Assembly: GCF_019649055.1 (NCBI RefSeq)
Contig: NW_026570292.1
Span: forward strand, 558,001 to 622,000
DNA: 64,000 bases
Reading direction: 5' to 3'
From: Paramacrobiotus metropolitanus
Taxonomy: Eukaryota > Tardigrada > Eutardigrada > Parachela > Macrobiotidae
Below the pieces are notes generated by a model. It was not told the origin of the DNA. It worked only from the letters and a program-made list of their open reading frames with translations, and made no database searches. Numbering within the stretch: position 1 is the stretch's first letter; each line of letters starts with the position of its first letter. Shown here piece by piece: positions 47,301 through 58,746 of this stretch. A program made the translations under genes and the position numbers.

Positions 47301-49125
47301 TTACAAATGTCAAAATGGATGATGCTACGTACGCGCAAGCTTCTCTGCCGGTCAAATCAGAGGGCTTAGCTTACCGAAAGCGGAAGAAATTTCAACACCA
47401 GCATACCTTTCTTCACTTTATGCCACTGACGAGCTAGTTAATAGCATTGTGCCCGATGACTGCCCTGATGACCGACTTGACGTAGAACATCAGTGGGAAG
47501 AATTAACAAGAAAATCCGCCCCGGCGATAGGGATCGAAGCAATCAACGCTTGTGGTCAGACATGTTGACTATCAGGAAACTGGAAGCCTTGAGGAGAACG
47601 CCGACGTTATCGCATCTGCTCGCTTGTTGGCTGTCTCCACTAAGGATGCCAGTGCCTGGTTGTTGGCTTTGCCTGTTGCTAGCCTTGGCACGCTTTTAGA
47701 CGATACTGGACTACGAGTCGCAGTCGCTTTACGTATGGGAGCTCCGATTTGTAAGCAGCACAAGTGTCGATGCGGTGAAACAGTTGACGCCCAAGGTTTG
47801 CATGGTTTGTCATGTTTAAAAAAGTCAGGAGATTCAGGCGTCACGCAAGCCTGAACAGCCTTATTCAGCGCAGCTTGGATCGGCAAAGTCCCGACTATTT
47901 TGGAGCCTCCTGGACTGTGCAGGTCAAATGGGAAGCGCCCAGACGGTTTGTCTCTTTTCCCTTGGAAGAACGGTCTTCCTTTGATTTGGGATGTGACGGT
48001 GTGACACATTTGCTATATCGTACATCGCCGGCTCATCAGAAACAGCGGGTTCGGCAGCAGAAGACGCGGAAGAACGAAAGAGGCGCAATTACGAGGAATT
48101 GACTGATCGTTATTTTTCCAACCGGTGTCCTTGGAGACTATGGGAAGTTGCGGCGCCAGTACCCGTCAGTTCATAAATGAAGTTGGCCGACGCATAAAGA
48201 TCAAACAGGAGAAGTGCGCGCTACCGATTTTTGTGGCAGCGTATTAGTGTTGAAATTCAGCGTGGAAATGCCGCTTCTGTCCTCGGAACTGTTGGTTGTT
48301 CAAAGAGCTTGAAGAGTTGTTTTACTTGTTCTAGCTATTCGATATTTGAGTTTAAGTGTAAATGGCATTTGCTTGTACAAGTTTAAAATAAAGAAAAGTA
48401 ATAGTTATGTTGTTAAACTGTAACTTTATATTTTAAAAAATTTATATACAAAAAATAGTTATCGAAAACTCGTAAAATAATTTCTGCTTTAGGTTGATTT
48501 TATTTATTTCATTTCAAATGAAATTTATTTTTGTATCCGCTTGGAAAATGGCTGAAAGTCTGAAACGTTTGAACTTCCACCCTAGGTGCGGTTCCCTTGC
48601 ATGACGGATGCCCAGTTGGCGGAGGGACCGGTCCAGAGCGGTCTCCTGGGAGCGGAGGAACTGCGTGACATCTACCTGTACAAACACTTGGCTAAGACGG
48701 ATTCCACGCCCACCGCCAACCAGCCGATCCTGCCCTTTCGCACCACTCCGCGGCGCTATGTACATCATAAGATCGGATGTATGCGGTTTGACGGTGCCGA
48801 AAAGGTCTTTGTCCGGATGGCCAACGGTTACTGGTGTGCCGGAACTGTCGAAGGAGAGAATTATGTGTATACGGATTATACGTTTTGCACCGAGAAAGGA
48901 ATTAATTTGTTACAGCCGCTGCAGGCCGTTCGGGCCAAGGATATTCTGCGATACGGCTTACCGATTTATGCGCGCATTGATGGTGTTTACGTGCCGGCTA
49001 CTTACGGTGCTCTGCGCGCTGGTCAACACATTGTCAGCTGTGCCGGAAAAGAATACCGTCTGGACTTTCTGGATCTCCGCATTACTAACACCGTCGTCCA
49101 GGAGTGCAAAGCGGTCAAAAAGTGA
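44393..49125 (+). CDS. BTB/POZ-BACK protein with novel C-terminal domain, 2 exons
   Basis: Exons are 44393-45103 and 48586-49125, encoding 416 residues. Residues about 20-130 are a BTB domain ([44 protein letters not shown]). BACK-like helices follow up to the VRFP...[11 protein letters not shown] segment, which aligns with VRFP...MSDPQLTNGP in the BTB gene at 729. About 125 further residues beyond the end of that paralog ([20 protein letters not shown] onward) match no domain I know and are not an obvious PHR domain. The single intron is 3.48 kb because a retrotransposon sits in it. The ATG at 44393 follows a CCTGGAGCC context. A cullin-3 adaptor role is possible by family only. Confidence 0.85.
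45452..45464 (+). repeat. Target-site duplication, left copy
   Basis: AAGTAATAGTTAT occurs here and again at 48396-48408, bracketing the retrotransposon. Confidence 0.65.
45510..45567 (+). repeat. 27-bp direct repeat near retrotransposon 5' end
   Basis: The segment 45510-45536 is repeated at 45541-45567 with 4 nt between. Each copy contains AAAAAAGCTGCTCTGGATC. It lies in the element's 5' leader. Confidence 0.75.
45724..47103 (+). pseudogene. LINE ORF: zinc finger plus reverse transcriptase (truncated)
   Basis: The longest intact part of the element gives 459 residues from the ATG at 45724. Residues 5-27 form a C-x2-C-x12-H-x5-C zinc finger. The reverse transcriptase spans about 240-455: motif A with catalytic Asp ([10 protein letters not shown]), the B box ([14 protein letters not shown]) and motif C as YLDD. 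The frame stops at 47101-47103 just after YLDDGTEGG, before the thumb and endonuclease. Downstream homology continues in other frames. No apurinic-type endonuclease is seen at the N-terminus. Confidence 0.8.
48396..48408 (+). repeat. Target-site duplication, right copy
   Basis: AAGTAATAGTTAT, identical to 45452-45464, directly follows the A-rich 3' end of the element. Confidence 0.65.
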
Positions 49126-49418
49126 AAACACCGGTGTAATTTCACAGAAAATCATGGCGGTTTTTCTCGTATGCAATCTTCCCTGCGGTTTGTGGTGGTT
49201 CTTAATTTTCTTAATCGTTGATATTCAAGTTGCACAAAAACCCGTTCTTTCAGTTTGTGATAAGAGGCTGTACTGCCAAAGTTTTTATAGAAGTATTTAT
49301 TGCCTTTCCGGTTTCTGGTGTGATATTTTATCAGAATTTTAAACAGTTTTAAACGTGATAATTTTAGTGCTTTTCCGGCTCTGTCAGTGTGAATGCGGTA
49401 GTTTACGGTCATTATGAT

Positions 49419-49424
49419 AATAAA
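49419..49424 (+). terminator. Polyadenylation signal AATAAA
   Basis: Canonical signal about 295 nt after the stop of the BTB gene at 44393. Confidence 0.5.
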
Positions 49425-49465
49425 GTTTTGAGCCGTGGTCGGTGATACAAATTTGATACCGGGAA

Positions 49466-49750
49466 AATAATCGATTTTTAAATTATGGCGCTTAATATCC
49501 GATAATATATCTCTTAATATCTATATATATAGCGAATATCTATATTAATATTAATATCTATTAATATTAAATATATCTATTAATATCTATTTATTAGCGA
49601 ATATCTATTAATATCTATATATATAGATATTAAGATATATATATATATCTTAATATCTATATATATCTATATATATCTATATATAGCGCTTAATATCCGC
49701 TTAATATCCGATAAATAATCGATTTTTAAATTACCGGCGCTTAATATCCT
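49466..49750. repeat. AT-rich repeat array
   Basis: Dozens of interleaved copies of TTAATATCT, TATATATCTA and AGCGAATATCTATTAATAT fill this stretch. A longer unit (ATCGATTTTTAAATTA followed by GGCGCTTAATATCC) appears at both ends. It is a degenerate microsatellite or minisatellite, not CRISPR-like. The rest of 49126-50082 holds only 3' flanks. Confidence 0.7.
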
Positions 49751-50082
49751 GATAAATTCCAGTTTTTTCGCGGCGACGGTCCTCTTAAAACGTGCTTTTA
49801 TTGAACATTTCCGCAATCGCGTATAAAATGCGTAAGACGCGCTAAGAAAACGGGCAATTCGATCGAAAAAACGCGGACTTCAGAAAGGCATTTCAGAAAG
49901 GAGTAACTAATGGAAAAAAATCCCGCAGAATCCCAACAAATGTACAAAATTACAAACAACCGCAGTGCCTCAACATTTTTCAAACGATTCAAGCAAAATG
50001 CAACGCAGTTTTAAAAACGGCCACTGCACAAAGTATTCACATCCATAAATAACTTAATCAACAGACAAAAAAATGCATCCTA

Positions 50083-53000
50083 TCACTTGTGACTGGCGGC
50101 GCGGGAAATCTTGGGCTGACTCGTACCTAAAAATAACCGAAATGTCATCACTTGTTGTCGTCAATAAAACCAAAATCATAATGCTTTATAAAACCGAACA
50201 GACGGTAAATAATTTGGATTTATAATTCAGAAATAATTCGGAATAATTATATTCAGAATTAAGCATAAATTTCGGATACCGGATTTCTGATCAAATTTAT
50301 AACATAAATAACCATTTACAATAAACAATTAGTCGACCACAACTACGCTGAGGATTTATATACTGCACCCCCAAAAGCGGAAATACCGGTTTGAATTAAT
50401 TAAAGTTTTCGATCATAAAAATCGGAGCGACAATTTCTTACCCGCCGAATCGACACTCTGGCCGCGTTTCGTGCGTATATTGGCCACGTGCATCTTCTCC
50501 ACCGCCGCCTGTTTGGCTCGGCGGGGCGGAGCGCGGCGCTGCGCCGGCGGCTCTTCCTCGGGTTTCTTCGCCACAGACGCCGTGCGACCGCGGCGACGCT
50601 GCTTCACTTCCGCCTCCGCATGGGCCGTCGCCGCTGGGCCCACCGGCTGCGACAAGGAAATCAACTGCGCCGGCTGACGTTTTCCCTTCACTTTACTGCC
50701 GGAATGACCTAGAAAAAACGTACAGAAATAAAAAAAATTGGCAAAAAAATAACAAAACACATTCCGAACTCTAAACCGCAGAGTACTAGCACGAACAATA
50801 TAATGTACCAAATTAACGATTTCCATTCAAAATTAATTAAATTAATGCCGAATTTGTCAATACACAAACATGAAATCAAGCCGTCACTTCTTTCAAAACT
50901 TTCTCCACTCTTTTATCCTAAATCACTCATAGTTTTATCAAAGAACACAGTTTTTTAGTAATCTTTACTCATCTGCTTTAGGCCTAATTTTAATAAAATC
51001 TTCCAATATAGCATTTTAAATAAAATTAAAACATAAATTTTTATCGGATTCTAATTCATAATTAATTTTCTTATACACGTCATTTTAAACGAGTACGGCC
51101 TTGAAAGAATTTTTGCTGCTACAGTTTAACAATAAGGTAGATCATTTCGCTGCTTACTGCGCGGAATGGGCACCGGTTTGGGCGAACTGGAGCTGGACGC
51201 CGTCTGCGGCTGCGTATCCTCGAACATATCCTTCTCTTCCTCCACCGCCTCCGGAATACTGGGCAGCCCAATCTCCTCCGACTGACTGCGTGACAGCGAC
51301 GCTTCACTCCCCGACGCGCCCATCATCAGCGAACCGGCGTCGCTGGGCGCCAGCGAGCCCGGCTCACTGGCCTGCGTCTCCTCCGACACCAGCGTCGCGT
51401 CCATCGCCGCATCCACCACCGACTCCGGCCGGCTGTCGCCCACTTCCGCTTCGCTGTGGAAACGTCCTCCTCCTGTTGTCGTCATCTCCTCGGGAGTTTC
51501 GCTGATGACTTCCGGTGTGTCCTGCGATGGATCATCCGCCATAATCTCCTCGGGTGTATCAGTGATGATCTCTGTCGTGTCAAGCGGCGAATCTTCCGTC
51601 GTAATCTCCACGGGGACATCGCTGATGATTTCCGTCGTGTCAAGCGGCGATTCCTCCACATCATTGCCTGCGTTCAACATCTCCGCTAAGGTAGGTTTAT
51701 CCTGAATTACTATACAGAAAGAATGTCGTGATTATTCCGCACTACGTGCTTCTGAAATTAATCAATTCCATACCAAATTAAACCAGAATAAAACCGGTAC
51801 ACTTTTTAATTTAAATTCCAAACATACATATCACTCGTATATGACACACTTATGACTATACACACATGCCGTGACATGCGACCATTACTTTACAATTACA
51901 TAAAATGTCGTACATTTTTTTTCACATCACGCTGATTCCATCCATTCAATAACAATTAATTCTATTATTTCCACACATTTTTACGGAAGAATTATAGGGA
52001 ATTTTACCAGTATTATCAAGCTCAATAAGATCAGGACAGGAGCGGAGAATCGCGAGATCAGGATCAGGTGAGCCGAAGACGTGCGGACCAAAGTCCACAC
52101 CGGACTTCGGTGTCTGGCTAAAATCCACGGGAGCACCGATCAGCTCGCCAGCTGCAGAAAAAGAAACAATTATTACTAAACGAAACACAATACAGAAATT
52201 AAATGCCAATTAAAAACCACAAATCGCACTGCAAATTAAAACAGGCAATACCAAGCAACCAATAAAAAAGAAAAAATTACAAAATAATGATATTTAGCGT
52301 AAAGATAAATACATCTGGACCCACGTTCTCAATTCAAAGACAAAATTTCCCGTAAATGAAGAAACAAAAGGTGCGGCATACCGTAAAGAGGCGTACTGAA
52401 CCGAAAAACAGGACCCTCTTCCACATCCCGCAACCGAACACCCAGGGGGGTTGCCGGAGCAGCCGGAGCTGCGAAATCAAACAGCCATTCGTAAGCCCAA
52501 ATAGATTCCCAACAACAAAACTAACCAAAAAGGTTCGCACATGCTCGTAAAAAATTATATAATAAATTAAAACAGCGCCATCCAAAACTCCACCCAAAAT
52601 TCCACGCAGTACGTAAGCCGAGAGGCAATATGCAAAATAAATTTTAAACAAGTGCAAAAATAATAAAACACGTAACTGTTTTGAACAAATTTGAAATTTC
52701 TCAAGCTCAGCGAAACGAAATTTAATTCATGCGTGCACCGTTGTCAGAAAAAAAACGGATGGTGAAAATGTACCTTGTGATAACGTGGTTCCACTGGCCG
52801 CCGCATCATCCTCAATAACCCACGCTGTCATTATCATCCTCTGCGAGAGTAAGTCGTCAAATCGAACTGCCGCTTATTTTGCAAAATATTCACACGTAAA
52901 ACCTAATCGAGATTCGAAAATACAGTGTACTAAATGCTATCACACACCTTCAGAAGATTCCGAATCCGACTTATCCGAGTACTCAACAGCATTATCATCA

Positions 53001-56000
53001 CTGCTATCCGAATCACTTTCCGAATCATCTAGGAAGATCGCGAAAAAGACGAGATTAAAACGTCGCGTCTATGCAACATTACAGACCAAATTATAACTCA
53101 GACAATTCTGAAAATCGTTCATTCCATTTCAAATTAAGTTTGTGTGTGTACATTTCTGTGTGTGCTTAATTAACTTTGTGTGTGCTTAATTAATCTACTG
53201 CTGCAAAATTTCCAGATAGATAACTGACAAATGGAAGAAAAATACAAGTACTAATTCGACGAAGTGTTTGCCAGGTTTATCTTCTTCACCTTGGTGGGCA
53301 AATATTTCCGTCACCTCTTCCACCAGAGTAACACTGACCACCCCTTCATCTAGCGTGAGGAAAAAACAAATCAGCAGAATGCCACGTAAAATTGACCGAT
53401 GAGTGGCTAAGAAGAAACGCCTTACTACTGTTTAAAGATCATATAAACTGGATTTTGGAATTACTGTATAACATCCTCTCAATTCTTTTAAAAATCAAAT
53501 GAATTTATTTTGCGCACCTTTTCGTCCGACAGTGCTTCCTTCCGATCCGGTGGTCTCTTCGTCTTCAATCACGTAATAACCTTCCGTCGGGACGTCGCCA
53601 CCCGCAGTACTCACGCTTTCCACCGACATTTCTACAATGTCACACTTACCGTCAGCATTAGTAAAAACACAGCTCGTATAGCCTGCAAAACTTACTTTTA
53701 TCTAAAAATTTTACCAAATGGATACCACTAATCGTTAATGCAAAAATCAAAAATGGAAAATTAATGCACAAAAAAATACTAAATGATTAAACCAAAGAGC
53801 TAACTCACTTTCGGATTCTTCGTCATCATCCCTTTCTTCCAGCATCACTTCGTCCGTCTCGATAACCTCCACATTTCCTAAAGGAAGAACCATTTGCACA
53901 ACATTCCGTTCAAACATTTTCCGGTACAATGCTTCACCAATTCCGCTTGAATTTTCAGCGCATACCCAGTTCTTCTTCCATGGCTTCTTCCGGCGCCTCA
54001 TCCGTCGCATCAGCTGGCTGTTGTAAGTCCGGCTGGGCTGATTGATTGAGCAACTCCGCCGCTTCCAACTCTTCCATCGCAATCGTAGCATTGTTGCCAG
54101 ATTTCTCCTCGTCCGTTGGTTCAACCAGTTCACCTTTAAAATTACAAATTAATGATGCACAATCAATCTCGACTGCATCAGCGCAATTTCAGTAATACCT
54201 GCAATCTCATCATCTTCGTCCAGAGAACGATCATCACGTGGCACTTCCGCCAGCCCGCTTTCCACACCAGTACTCTCCCCCACTACAAAACACAGAACCA
54301 ACAAAAGATAACAATTATAAACCAATTTTTCATGTACGACAATTTAATCTAATTTACTGCTCAATTTTTGCTCGGAATTTTTCACATAAATACCGTACAC
54401 TGAGAAATACGGTGCCCGAATGTATTTTATCACGATTATTTGGGCGCATATGAAGAAATGCATATAAAATAGCATTGAACAAATCTCACACATTCCGTCC
54501 TGTAAAACTATATTTATTTAAAACTAAACCTAAATTTCATTGCTGATTTATGTCAGAAAATTTATCAATGCCAAAAAAAAACGAAATAATTCTTACTTGA
54601 ATCGTCTTCGATAAATTCTTCCTCTTGTTCCAGTTGCTCCTCTTCTTCCTGTTGTTGGGCGCGCATGGCTTCAATAAGGGCGTTGTTGGAGTTCTTACAA
54701 TAGCCCAACAATGTCTCCAATGAGCACCCGGAATCCCGCAGAGGATACGAATAAACCACCGTGTCTTTCTTTTCTACAACAACCAACAAAACCATCGATG
54801 CAATACTCTAAAACCAATTATGGTAACTACAAAATTACAGACCAAACATCGACAGTAAAACGCTTCCTAAGTCTCACCGTAAGAAAATTTCACATTTCCA
54901 ATTTTAAGTGAAAAAGCAGTTTTAAGCACAGCCACAGTGCATGCAACCATAATATTCAAGCAATAAGAATTATAAGCACTTTGCAATAATAGTGACAGAA
55001 ATATTCTGTATATAAAGGTAACAACAATTTCACTTAGCCATTTACCTGGCTCCACATAGACGAACGGCTTGCAAAACCGCGGAAAATACTCGGGATTTAA
55101 CGGGCGTGGTCCGTGGTCCACTGGCTTAGGACGATCTTGAGGACGCACATAACCCGCTGGACGATAGCGCCATGGCCCTTAAAAAACGCAAAAACTAATA
55201 TTCCATTACTTCTAATTGTAAGCCATACAAAATTTAACTGCATTCACACGACCGATTGCGAACTGATTTAATTGCACTGATCCATGACCGATGCAACAAA
55301 TTCTATACCAGCACTCCCAAAGAGCCATAACACTACGACATCCGCTCTCAGAACTGACCTTACCTTTCAACTTGTCAGGAACAAATAAAAGAATGTACAG
55401 TAAACAAACCAAATGCACTATTTTTCTTATAAACTGAACAGACTACGACATATCTAACAAAATGTTATCATTAAATACAATAATTCAATTCACCCTCGGT
55501 CTATTTACTCTGAGCAGCTTCGACAAAACAAAAATTAATCAAGCAACGAAAATGTTCATAAAGGCGGCGCAAATCACAATAAGGCACTCCCACTAAAATT
55601 CTCAACACACTATAAATGCAATTAAGCTATATAAGGCGCTTACTGTTCGTTTTCCCATTTTCCAGTTTCTCCTCGTCCTTCTCTTCCACACTCTGCAATT
55701 CGTTAACTAACGCGGACACCATCGGCAGCCCATTCTCCACTCCGGCCTTTTTCCCTCCCAAAACCGTCGGCAATCGCGGTGACTTGCCCAAACCGGCACT
55801 GAAGCGCAGTCCCAGCGGTCCAGGGGTGGCGGGACGAGCGGGGCGGGCGAATTCCTCGGTCGCGGTGTTATTCGGCGTTCCAGAGGATCCGCCCTGCATG
55901 GAGAGCAGAACGTGGGCGGCTTCCGTGCGCGGCGAGAGAAGGTCCAAGGTGGACGGGCGGGTGTCGGCGCCCGGTGTTTTTTGGGGCGTGATCACAGGAG

Positions 56001-58746
56001 AATCATCGCTGGACGGGAAATGCAGCTGGCGCGGTTGGAAGAAGGGACTGCTGCTGTCGCTGGTGTCACTGTCGGTGGAGACACGCGGCAGACGGAAGGG
56101 CGAGCATTCTGGTTTGGCCAGATCACGAAAGTTCCACGAACGGTTGGCATCCGCTTTATTGGGAATTACTTAAAGAAATACGAAAGTAGTCACAGCGCAA
56201 TCAAAAACTAATATGCGTACGCCAAAAAAAAGGTGTCCTTCCCAAGAGAATCTCACGAAAGCATCTAGAAGAGTTTGATTGAAAAATCCAGATCAAGTTT
56301 AAAAAAGCAACAAAACAAGACGGAAATATGTCCACCAAAACCAGCCAAAACTACGCGTATAACATTCGGATACACCGTAATGACCATAATTCCCAAAAAT
56401 AAATACAGAAAAATTTCAAGAATTCTTCTGCGCATTTAGAGAAGAATTGTCAACAACTTCCGATTATTAAGGGATTTGGCCCGGTACATAGCACCAAGTT
56501 CGTGTACATCCAGGGGAACTTTCGCTGTTGCACGCTCTCAAACACTTTTTTGCATTGCTTTATGGTATTTTGTAGCCAGAAGAACTGTATACCTAGGTGA
56601 AAAAACCGTGTGCGCGCGCAACATCCGGTTGCGAAGTTATGAGGATATCAAAATTCCAAAAAGTTTAAATGCATTCAGGTGTACCAAAAGTCTCATTATG
56701 GACTGATCCTTTTCAAATTTTGCGCGTAAATGCACATTACCATGAAGATCGTTTTGACACGGACCCAGACTTCTACGATTTTTTTCGAATTTTAAAATGA
56801 ATTTTAAAATTTTTGAAATTCATTTTAAAATTTGAAAAACATGCTGGAACAGTGGATCCGTGTCAAAACGATCTTCATGGTCATGTGCATTTACCTGCAA
56901 AGTTCGAAGGGGATCGGTCAATAATGAGACTTTTGGTACACCTGAATGCATTTAAACTTTTTGGAATTTTGATATCCTCATAACTTCGCAACCGGATGTT
57001 GCGCGCGAAAACGGATTTCACGCCTATGTGCACCAATCATTTGGCCATACAATATCAAAAAGCAACCCAAAAAAGTGTTTGAAAGTGCGCGAAAGCGAAT
57101 ATTCCCGTCAGTGTACACGCTTATTAGTGCTATGTACCGGGCCAAATCCCTTAAGTAACCCAGTAATCGTAACAAAACAGACTGGTAAAGTGTGCGTGCG
57201 TACAAAATTTGTTCTATCCATTACTGTCTAGACGAGAGTTGAGGAAAAATAAAGCATAACAATAACAGCATACATAACCAAAGCAGCGTAAACGCATTAA
57301 TAATAATTATCCACTGCTTACCGCGAATATACGGAGTCTTGTTGAACCGGACGCGATTCTTATCCGGCGACCCGTAGCTCTGCACCCGCGACGGCGACAG
57401 AATCCCCTTCAACTGGCCTTTCTCATCCTGCTCAGCTTCCGCATGGGATGACGGCGAATTCAACGGAGTGCCAAAGGTATCCGACGTCATGGTAACTGCA
57501 AACGTCCACTCCGTGTTTATTACATAATCTGCCTGCACAATTGCCACACAATCCCTACCATCCGCGAACGACATCCCGGAATCACCGCCGCGCATCTCCT
57601 CGCAGCGCAAACCCGTTCCCGAAGTGTCCAGCTCCGTCCAGTTGGCGCGCTCGGCATCCGTGACGCGTGCCCAGTGATCGACACTCTCGGGTTCCTCGCT
57701 GTCGCGCACATCGGTACTGGCGCGGTCCGTCTCGCGATTCCATAGTTTTCCAATCCACTGAAAGGTTTTCTACAACACACAGATATCAGGGAAACTCCAA
57801 AACAACAAATACACTGGCAAAAAACAAAAACAGCGGAAATCTTATCAAAGTAAGGTGAAAATCAAACTCTCAACCATTCTTCACATTACTTCACGGATTT
57901 ATTCGTTCGAAACCGTTTGAAATGCTATAACAAATTATTTGACAAATTCAATTTAAAAAATAAGTTATTCAATGTCTACACAATACGCAAAATTAACTGA
58001 AATTCAACGGAATTAATTTGTAATTAAACGGTGAACCTCAACGAAACGCAAACCATTTCCAGCACTTGTGCTAGTTTTTACACTCAAATCAGGGAAAATT
58101 TCTGGAAAAATTATCAAAAATAACTATTAGATAAATATAAATATACCATAATTTTCGTTTTATTTCAAAAAATAATTTCATTTCATTTTATAATAATTTG
58201 AAAATCGCTTCAGAACTCAGAAAACTGTTTGAACTTCAACCCTGCACTTCGAAGACTCAGAAGACCTCCAGTTCCCATGCCAAAAATACGAAACATATAA
58301 TTAACTTTCAGGTTCAGTTTTTTTCAATCGAAACCATTTCCAAATTGCCTGAAAACTGTTTCTATTTCCACTCGAAATCAAAAGACTTGGAGAACCTGGA
58401 GAAAACTCTAACCACTCACCTTCCCGACATCCAGCAGGGTGTTGCCCTTCTCGCTGGCATCTCCTCCGGTATTTCCTGTAAAATACTGATTGGAGGGTTG
58501 CAAGGGAAGCGCAGTGGTACGGGACTGCGGCGGGGCGCGCAGACAGCGTCGTTTAGCAGGTCGCTGTTGCTGCTGCTGTGCGCTCTCCGCGTCTGCGTTG
58601 GTTGCTAGCGGCCGGTGCGCCAGCAGTTTGGCCGTGATGGCCGCATCTTCCGGATCAGAATCATCGCCCGATTCATCGTCCGTGAAGGGAGCGGTGTGGG
58701 GCGGGGGACTTGGCGAGTGTTCACGTTTCATACTCGTTTTAAACAT
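50083..58746 (-). CDS. Acidic low-complexity nuclear-type protein with RVxF motif, about 17 exons
   Basis: Minus-strand exons are 58420-58746, 57322-57757, 55644-56168, 55046-55177, 54597-54773, 54199-54282, 53966-54133, 53809-53877, 53518-53631, 53290-53349, 52948-53028, 52774-52840, 52382-52468, 52008-52151, 51158-51709, 50442-50708 and 50083-50126, about 1,110 residues. Nearly all junctions are phase 1. Features: acidic N-terminus (DDESGDDSDPEDAA), KNRVRF resembling a PP1-docking RVxF motif after a GILSPS segment, SP/TP sites, SPRTEAAHVLLSMQ, many acidic exons, three 20-residue repeats, and a basic C-terminus (KQRRRGRTASVAKK). Cell-cycle or chromatin regulation is a guess. The 52948/52774 junction is 1 nt out of phase unless the donor of the preceding exon is moved 2 nt downstream. 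The family is not recognised. Confidence 0.65.
51481..51660 (-). repeat. 60-bp coding tandem repeat, three units
   Basis: Three consecutive 60-nt units (51481-51540, 51541-51600, 51601-51660) encode 20-residue repeats containing DTTEII or similar, with alternating acidic and hydrophobic residues. They lie in the largest C-terminal exon of the RVxF gene. Confidence 0.85.
56471..57150. mobile_element. TTAA-flanked palindromic MITE, copy C (longest)
   Basis: GGGATTTGGCCCGGTAC at 56471 and its complement ending at 57150 are each abutted by TTAA (56467-56470 and 57151-57154). The two halves are imperfect inverted copies along almost the whole 680 bp, with the centre near 56805, so the element is a foldback. 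It sits in the intron between exons 57322-57757 and 55644-56168 of the RVxF gene. Confidence 0.88.

Larger units (their letters stand above)
45465..48395 (+). mobile_element. Non-LTR (LINE) retrotransposon, degenerate, intronic
   Basis: A 2.9-kb element lies in the sense direction inside the BTB-gene intron, bounded by a 13-bp direct repeat and ending in an A-rich AATAAAGAAA tail, as expected of target-primed insertion. In order it carries a C2HC zinc finger, a reverse transcriptase, a Cys/His cluster near 47738-47826 (HKCRCG...GLHGLSC) and a PD-(D/E)XK-like endonuclease remnant near 47900-48000 (RPDG...IWDVTV). The order zinc finger, reverse transcriptase, CCHC, restriction-like endonuclease fits R2-group or related early-branching LINEs. 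The region after 47103 is split among frames, so the copy is inactive. Confidence 0.8.

Noticed and set aside
45465-48395. Active retrotransposon
   Set aside because: A stop follows the reverse transcriptase, and the endonuclease region is split over several frames.
49466-49750. CRISPR-like array
   Set aside because: Irregular AT-rich units without constant repeats or unique spacers, in a eukaryotic genome.
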